Made by a program: the position numbers and the translations under genes. The notes beneath the pieces were generated by a model, which did not search any database, was not told the DNA's origin, and saw only the letters and a list, made by a program, of their open reading frames with translations. 8,883 nucleotides of DNA from Acidimicrobiia bacterium (GTDB lineage: Bacteria; Actinomycetota; Acidimicrobiia; Spongiisociales; JAENVV01), in NCBI GenBank assembly GCA_020352575.1, contig CP070681.1, forward strand, positions 1,306,351-1,315,233. Reading direction: 5' to 3'. Shown in pieces: positions 5,493 to 8,883 of the stretch. Every line of letters starts with the position of its first letter. Position 1 is the first letter of the stretch.

Positions 5493-7028
5493 TCAGCCTG
5501 GAAGTCCGTCGAGGCCGACCCGGGCCACCCGTCGACCACGCTCGAGGAGCACGGCAGCGTCACCATCGGCCTGGGCCCGGATGACCGTCCCGAAATCGAG
5601 GTCGGTCTCCGGGATCGGCAGGTGTGCCACAGGATCGTCGACCACTTGGATTCCCACGCAGGTCGCCGGGCCACCCTTGTGGAGCTGGCCGGTCGAATGG
5701 AGGAAGCGTGGTCCGAATCCGACGGTCACCGGTACCCGATGCTGCTGCCCCAGGGCCGCAGCGACCCGATCGAGGCGAGCGACCGTTTCGTCGGTCATCG
5801 GCAGGTACGCCATGACGGCGATGTAGTCGCCGGTGCGGGGTCGCAGGCCATCGAGTGCGGTGAACGCCAGGTCGGTCTCAGCGGCATCGCCCTCCATGAG
5901 TGCGCGGGCCGACACCTTCGCCGCCTCCACGTCCGGCTGGTCGAAGGGGTTGATCCCAAGGACGGCGCCAACCGCGGCGACGGCGAACTCCGCCCGGTAC
6001 ATCTCGGAGGCGATCTCCTCGCGGGTGAGGAGGTGGATGATCCGAACGGGGAACCCGGCCTCTTCGAGCGCCTCGACACCCGGAACCGGCGCGTCCTCGT
6101 CGAGCTGGTACACGAGGAACAACCGATCGTCAGCGTACGCGTCGGGAGCCTGCAGGGCCGGCTCGGGCACGGGGACCGTCCCGGTGTCCTCCTTGCCGGT
6201 CGACTCGGCGAGGAGCTGCTCCCACCACGCCGGGAATGCACCGAGCGACTCGCTCGTCACGACGGTGAGTTTGTCACGTCCGGCCAGCGTTGCCTCACCG
6301 ATCCACGCACCGAGGTCGAGGCCCACGTTCGCCGTCGGGGCCACATCGGCCCCGCACGCCGCCTGCATGCGGACCGCCACCTCCAGGAGGGCGCCGACAT
6401 CACCACCCGACAGGGCGAACGGCACCATCCCGAAATCCGAGAGTGCCGAGAAGCGACCACCGACGTTCGGGTCGGCGAAACAGACAGCGAGGAATCCGCG
6501 TTCCTCGGCCATCGCCGAGAGCCCGGATCCGGGGTCGGTGACGGCCACGAAGGCGTCACCGGGGGTGTCGCTCGCAGCCGACTGCCAGGCCCAGAAGTGG
6601 CGGAACAGGCTCAATGTCTCGAGCGTGCCCCCGGACTTCGAACTCACGACGAACACGGTCGTGGCGGGGTCGAGCGCGGCCGTCACCTCGGCAATGGCAT
6701 CGGGGTGCGTCGTGTCGAGCACGGTGAGCGACGGCCCACCGCTCGGGACGATGGCACCGAACACCTCGGGCGCGAGGCTCGAGCCGCCCATGCCCAGCAG
6801 TACGACATCGGTGACACCGCGTGCCGCCACCCGCTCGGCGAGCGAACCCCACTCCCCCACCTTCGCCGTCATACGGGAGGGCAAGTCCAACCAGCCGAGG
6901 CGGTTCGTGATCTCGGGGGTGTCGGGATCGGCCCACACCGTCGGGTCCTTCTCCCAGATGCGACGGCCGACCCCGTCCGCCTCCCAGGCCTCGAGTCGGG
7001 CCCAGGCCCGGTCACGAAGGTCGCTCAT
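5493..7028 (-). CDS. pgi: Glucose-6-phosphate isomerase (Tal-Pgi type)
   Basis: A 511-residue cytoplasmic enzyme interconverting glucose-6-phosphate and fructose-6-phosphate. The first SIS domain shows LLGMGGSSLAPEVF (77-90), the phosphate loop SSKSGGTLET (129-138) and VGGRFSALSDFG (189-200). Then come the catalytic-region glutamate E275 in LLAESTGKE, INPFDQPDVEAAK (359-371) and GFGPRFLHSTGQLHKGGP (437-454). The last motif and the overall length match the isomerase half of bifunctional transaldolase/phosphoglucose isomerase proteins rather than the E. coli-type enzyme. ATG 7028 is chosen because it overlaps the transaldolase stop as ATGA (7025-7028), a sign of translational coupling. The frame is open further upstream to 7343, but that part is the shadow of tal and is arginine-rich nonsense. 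Confident call. Confidence -1.
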   Translation of the reverse strand: MSDLRDRAWARLEAWEADGVGRRIWEKDPTVWADPDTPEITNRLGWLDLPSRMTAKVGEWGSLAERVAARGVTDVVLLGMGGSSLAPEVFGAIVPSGGPSLTVLDTTHPDAIAEVTAALDPATTVFVVSSKSGGTLETLSLFRHFWAWQSAASDTPGDAFVAVTDPGSGLSAMAEERGFLAVCFADPNVGGRFSALSDFGMVPFALSGGDVGALLEVAVRMQAACGADVAPTANVGLDLGAWIGEATLAGRDKLTVVTSESLGAFPAWWEQLLAESTGKEDTGTVPVPEPALQAPDAYADDRLFLVYQLDEDAPVPGVEALEEAGFPVRIIHLLTREEIASEMYRAEFAVAAVGAVLGINPFDQPDVEAAKVSARALMEGDAAETDLAFTALDGLRPRTGDYIAVMAYLPMTDETVARLDRVAAALGQQHRVPVTVGFGPRFLHSTGQLHKGGPATCVGIQVVDDPVAHLPIPETDLDFGTVIRAQADGDAAVLLERGRRVARVGLDGLPG

Positions 7029-8131
7029 GCGCCGAGCAGCCTCGCCTTCTTCTCGTCGATCGCTGAGAGCATTCCATCGAAGGCGTCGACGAACGCGGTC
7101 ACGCCCTTCGCCCTGAGCTCGTCGCAGACGGCGTCGAGGTCGACGCCGAGGCCTGACAGCGCGGCGATGGCCGAGCGGGCCTCCGCCAATCCCTCGGCGA
7201 CCGCACCGGGCGTGGCGACGCCGTGGTCCTCGAACGCATCGAGCGTGGCCGGCGGCACCGTGTTCACGGTCCCCTCCCCGACCAGTTCCTCGACGTACTT
7301 CACGTCGGAATAGTCCGGATCCTTCGTCGAGGTCGACGCCCACAACGGCCGCTGGGGGCGGACCCCCCTGCCCCAGATCGCCTCGAAGTCATCACCGAAC
7401 AACTCCTCGGAGAGCGCATAGACGACCTTGCAGTTCGCCACCGCGATCTCTCCCCTCAAGGCGAGCGCCGCACCGCTCCCTTCCTCGTCGAGGAGCTTGT
7501 CCACCGCCGAGTCGATGCGAGAGATGAAGACCGAAGCCACCGACGCCACCTCGTGGGGGGCCGCGTTCTGCTCGATGCCGGCGATGAACGCGTTGGCGAC
7601 CGCCTCGTAGTGGGCGAGGGAGAAGATGAGCGTGACGTTGACATTCACGCCGGAGGCGATGAGTTCGGTGATCGCCGGCAGCCCCTCGGGGGTCGCCGGG
7701 ACCTTGATCATGAGGTTCGGGCGATCCACCGCTGCCCACAGCCGCTTGGCCTCGCTGATGGTCGTCTCCGTATCGTGCGCGAGATCCGGCGCCACCTCGA
7801 GCGAGACGAACCCGTCGGCTCCCGACGTCTCCTCGTAGACGCGGGCAAACGCATCGCAGGCCGCCCGGATGTCATCGATGGCCAGCGATTCGAAGATCTC
7901 GACCGCAGTCGCATCGGGACGTTCGGCGAGCAACGTCGCGATCGCCTCGTCGTAGAGGTCCGAGCCCCCGATCGCCTTCTCGAAGATCGACGGATTGGAG
8001 GTCATGCCTCGGAGGCCGGCGTCGATCATCGCGTCGAGTTCACCCGTCTCCATGAGGTCCCGTCGGATGTAGTCGAGCCACACCGACTGGCCGGCGTCGG
8101 CGAGTTCCTGCATGGGAAGGCGATCGGACAC
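7025..8131 (-). CDS. tal: Transaldolase
   Basis: A 368-residue transaldolase, transferring dihydroxyacetone units between sedoheptulose-7-phosphate and glyceraldehyde-3-phosphate in the non-oxidative pentose-phosphate pathway. Visible: D20 in SVWLDYIRR, signature GMTSNPSIFEKAI (42-54), the Schiff-base lysine K143 in NLMIKVPATPEG, VNVTLIFSLAHYEA (164-177), and the conserved RPLWASTSTKDPDYSDVKYVEELVG (261-285). Start is GTG 8131 with AGGAG at 8137-8141, 5 nt upstream; the next ATG (8113) has no ribosome binding site. The protein ends shortly after FVDAFDGML, where fused Tal-Pgi proteins continue into the isomerase. First gene of a tal-pgi operon. Confidence -1.
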   Translation of the reverse strand: MSDRLPMQELADAGQSVWLDYIRRDLMETGELDAMIDAGLRGMTSNPSIFEKAIGGSDLYDEAIATLLAERPDATAVEIFESLAIDDIRAACDAFARVYEETSGADGFVSLEVAPDLAHDTETTISEAKRLWAAVDRPNLMIKVPATPEGLPAITELIASGVNVNVTLIFSLAHYEAVANAFIAGIEQNAAPHEVASVASVFISRIDSAVDKLLDEEGSGAALALRGEIAVANCKVVYALSEELFGDDFEAIWGRGVRPQRPLWASTSTKDPDYSDVKYVEELVGEGTVNTVPPATLDAFEDHGVATPGAVAEGLAEARSAIAALSGLGVDLDAVCDELRAKGVTAFVDAFDGMLSAIDEKKARLLGA

Positions 8132-8158
8132 TGCGGCTCCTGGGTCGGTGGGAGGCGC

Positions 8159-8195
8159 ATGGTAAAGACCCTCGGGTACGAGGGAGGTCGACCTC
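8159..8195 (-). promoter_or_regulatory. Candidate tal promoter region with 12-bp palindrome
   Basis: On the minus strand TACCAT (8159-8164) fits TANNNT and lies 27 nt before the tal start codon. No good -35 is seen at 16-18 nt. Upstream at 8184-8195 is a perfect 12-bp palindrome, GAGGTCGACCTC, which could be an operator half-site pair for a dimeric regulator or chance. Low confidence. Confidence -1.
8169..8184 (-). terminator. Weak terminator-like hairpin after the LiaF-like gene
   Basis: CCCTCG/CGAGGG, 6 bp with a 4-nt loop, followed on the minus strand by TCTTTACC. It is 30 nt after the stop of the upstream gene and overlaps the tal promoter region. The stem is short, so read-through into tal is possible. 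Confidence -1.
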
Positions 8196-8213
8196 GGCGG
8201 CCGGGGAGTCGGT

Positions 8214-8666
8214 CTAGACGGCCTCGGCGCGGATCACGATGGTGGCACCGAACACGGTGATGCCACCGAGATGGATAGTGCCCCTGGGGTTCTCGGGCAG
8301 GTCGTCGCCACGACGCTCGAGGGCACCGGCGATCGCTGCGTGGTCGGAGATCACGTTCCAGTCGGCCGGGACGATGATCTCCGTCTCACCGAACCCGGTG
8401 AAGACGTTCACCTCTGCACCGGTCGCGGACAGCGTGGTGTTGGAGAGGTCGACCGTCGATTGGCCGTACGCCGTGATGATCCCGACCCGCCGGAGGTCGG
8501 ACGCGTTCGACGACCACGTGGACTCCTCGAACATCGAGGTGACATCGGCCTCGGGGGCGTCGGAGTCGCGATTGTCGGGGAGCTGGCGCTGGAGGGCCTT
8601 CGCCGCCACGACGAAGAACACGTTCATGAGGAAGAACCAGCGAACGATCTTGCCGATGAGTCTCAT
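8214..8666 (-). CDS. LiaF-like membrane-anchored envelope stress protein
   Basis: A 150-residue protein with a short N-terminal membrane segment (about 7-25, VRWFFLMNVFFVVAAKAL), an acidic linker (about 30-48) and a β-rich C-terminal domain (about 58-147). The C-terminal domain shows the spaced pattern of LiaF/DUF2154-type domains: GIITAYGQSTVDLSN, then VNVFTGFGETEIIVPADWNV, then GTIHLGGITVFGATIVI. Such proteins work with NarL-type two-component systems sensing cell-envelope damage in Gram-positive bacteria. Consistent with this, a LuxR-type regulator gene ends 25 nt upstream on the same strand. ATG 8666 has no Shine-Dalgarno. TAGCGT 7 nt before the ATG suggests a leaderless transcript. Domain assignment is by pattern and moderately sure. 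Confidence -1.
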   Translation of the reverse strand: MRLIGKIVRWFFLMNVFFVVAAKALQRQLPDNRDSDAPEADVTSMFEESTWSSNASDLRRVGIITAYGQSTVDLSNTTLSATGAEVNVFTGFGETEIIVPADWNVISDHAAIAGALERRGDDLPENPRGTIHLGGITVFGATIVIRAEAV

Positions 8667-8673
8667 GGGGTGA

Positions 8674-8679
8674 ACGCTA
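8674..8679 (-). promoter_or_regulatory. Possible -10 box for leaderless transcription
   Basis: TAGCGT (TANNNT pattern) ends 7 nt before the ATG at 8666, the spacing expected when transcription starts at the start codon itself. This would explain the missing ribosome binding site. The site lies between the response regulator stop and the LiaF-like gene; read-through from upstream is equally possible. Confidence -1.
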
Positions 8680-8691
8680 GTGGCTCGGCGC

Positions 8692-8883
8692 TCAGACGAT
8701 TCGGTGGTCGGTCGCCCAGCGGGCCAACTCGTGGCGGCTCGACAGTTGCAGTTTCCGCAGCACCGAGGACACGTGGCTCTCGACCGTCTTCACCGAGATC
8801 TCCAAGCGGCGGGCCACCTGCTTGTAGGCGTACCCGCGGGCGATGAGGCGTAGGACCTCCCGCTCTCGGGGCGTGAGCTGGTC
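8692..8883 (-). CDS. NarL/LuxR-family response regulator, C-terminal part
   Basis: The last 63 residues of a regulator whose N-terminal part lies beyond the window. They form a complete LuxR-type helix-turn-helix: DQLTPREREVLRLIARGYAYKQVARRLEIS, then the recognition helix VKTVESHVSSVLRKLQ, then the typical tail SSRHELARWATDHRIV and TGA at 8692-8694. Helix spacing and the VKTVxxHVxxxLRKL motif are those of NarL/LiaR response regulators; a receiver domain is expected upstream but not seen. Being next to a LiaF-like gene, it may be the regulator of an envelope-stress two-component system. Confidence -1.
   Translation of the reverse strand, partial: DQLTPREREVLRLIARGYAYKQVARRLEISVKTVESHVSSVLRKLQLSSRHELARWATDHRIV

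Noticed and set aside
5417..5674. Longer version of the leader ORF starting inside pgi
   Set aside because: The part before 5416 is a shadow of pgi in another frame; the perfect Shine-Dalgarno at 5425-5432 sets the start at 5416.
5622..7313. Long plus-strand open frame (563 codons) opposite pgi and tal
   Set aside because: Antisense to confidently identified pgi and tal; rich in Arg/His/Gly with no domain, as expected for a shadow frame in GC-rich DNA.
7029..7343. Upstream extension of the pgi frame
   Set aside because: Overlaps tal by over 300 nt with Arg/Gly-rich nonsense; the family N-terminus and the ATGA overlap support the start at 7028.
7223..8260. Plus-strand open frame (345 codons) opposite tal
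   Set aside because: Antisense shadow of transaldolase; Arg/Asp/His-rich, no ribosome binding site or recognisable domain.

Overview
The window is GC-rich and its densely packed genes carry strong G/C third-position bias. A WhiB-family iron-sulfur regulator, found essentially only in Actinomycetota, and weak promoter -35 boxes point to a high-GC actinobacterium. The overall gene style suggests the Acidimicrobiia side of the phylum, but that placement is inference. There are no insertion sequences, CRISPR arrays or phage genes; this looks like ordinary chromosome with one notable regulatory leader.

Layout. Plus strand 1-2681: the 3' part of a BisC/TorA-type molybdopterin S/N-oxide reductase, then a di-iron acyl-ACP desaturase 18 nt downstream, probably one operon. 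From 2682 to 3028 is a gene-free stretch with several hairpins and a partial copy of the tRNA 3' end. A tRNA-Val(UAC) follows on the minus strand (3064-3136) with a long hairpin at its 3' end. Diverging from it is a fatty-acyl-CoA synthetase (3215-4843, plus). That gene converges on a WhiB7-like regulator (4894-5205, minus), with a 16-bp hairpin shared between the two gene ends.

Upstream of the WhiB7-like gene, on the minus strand, is a leader of about 240 nt: a 38-codon upstream ORF with a perfect Shine-Dalgarno sequence, a 10-bp hairpin with a T-rich tail, and a segment inside the upstream ORF able to pair with the 5' arm of that hairpin. This is the layout of a translation-controlled transcription attenuator, matching the known logic of whiB7/wblC induction by ribosome-targeting antibiotics. 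It is the most interesting part of the window.

Minus strand 5493-8131: transaldolase and glucose-6-phosphate isomerase genes overlap by 4 nt (ATGA). The isomerase resembles the isomerase half of the fused Tal-Pgi enzymes, so this looks like the unfused arrangement; together they link the pentose-phosphate pathway and upper glycolysis. Minus strand 8214-8883: the C-terminal DNA-binding domain of a NarL/LuxR response regulator, cut by the window edge, followed by a small membrane-anchored LiaF-like protein, suggestive of a cell-envelope stress module.
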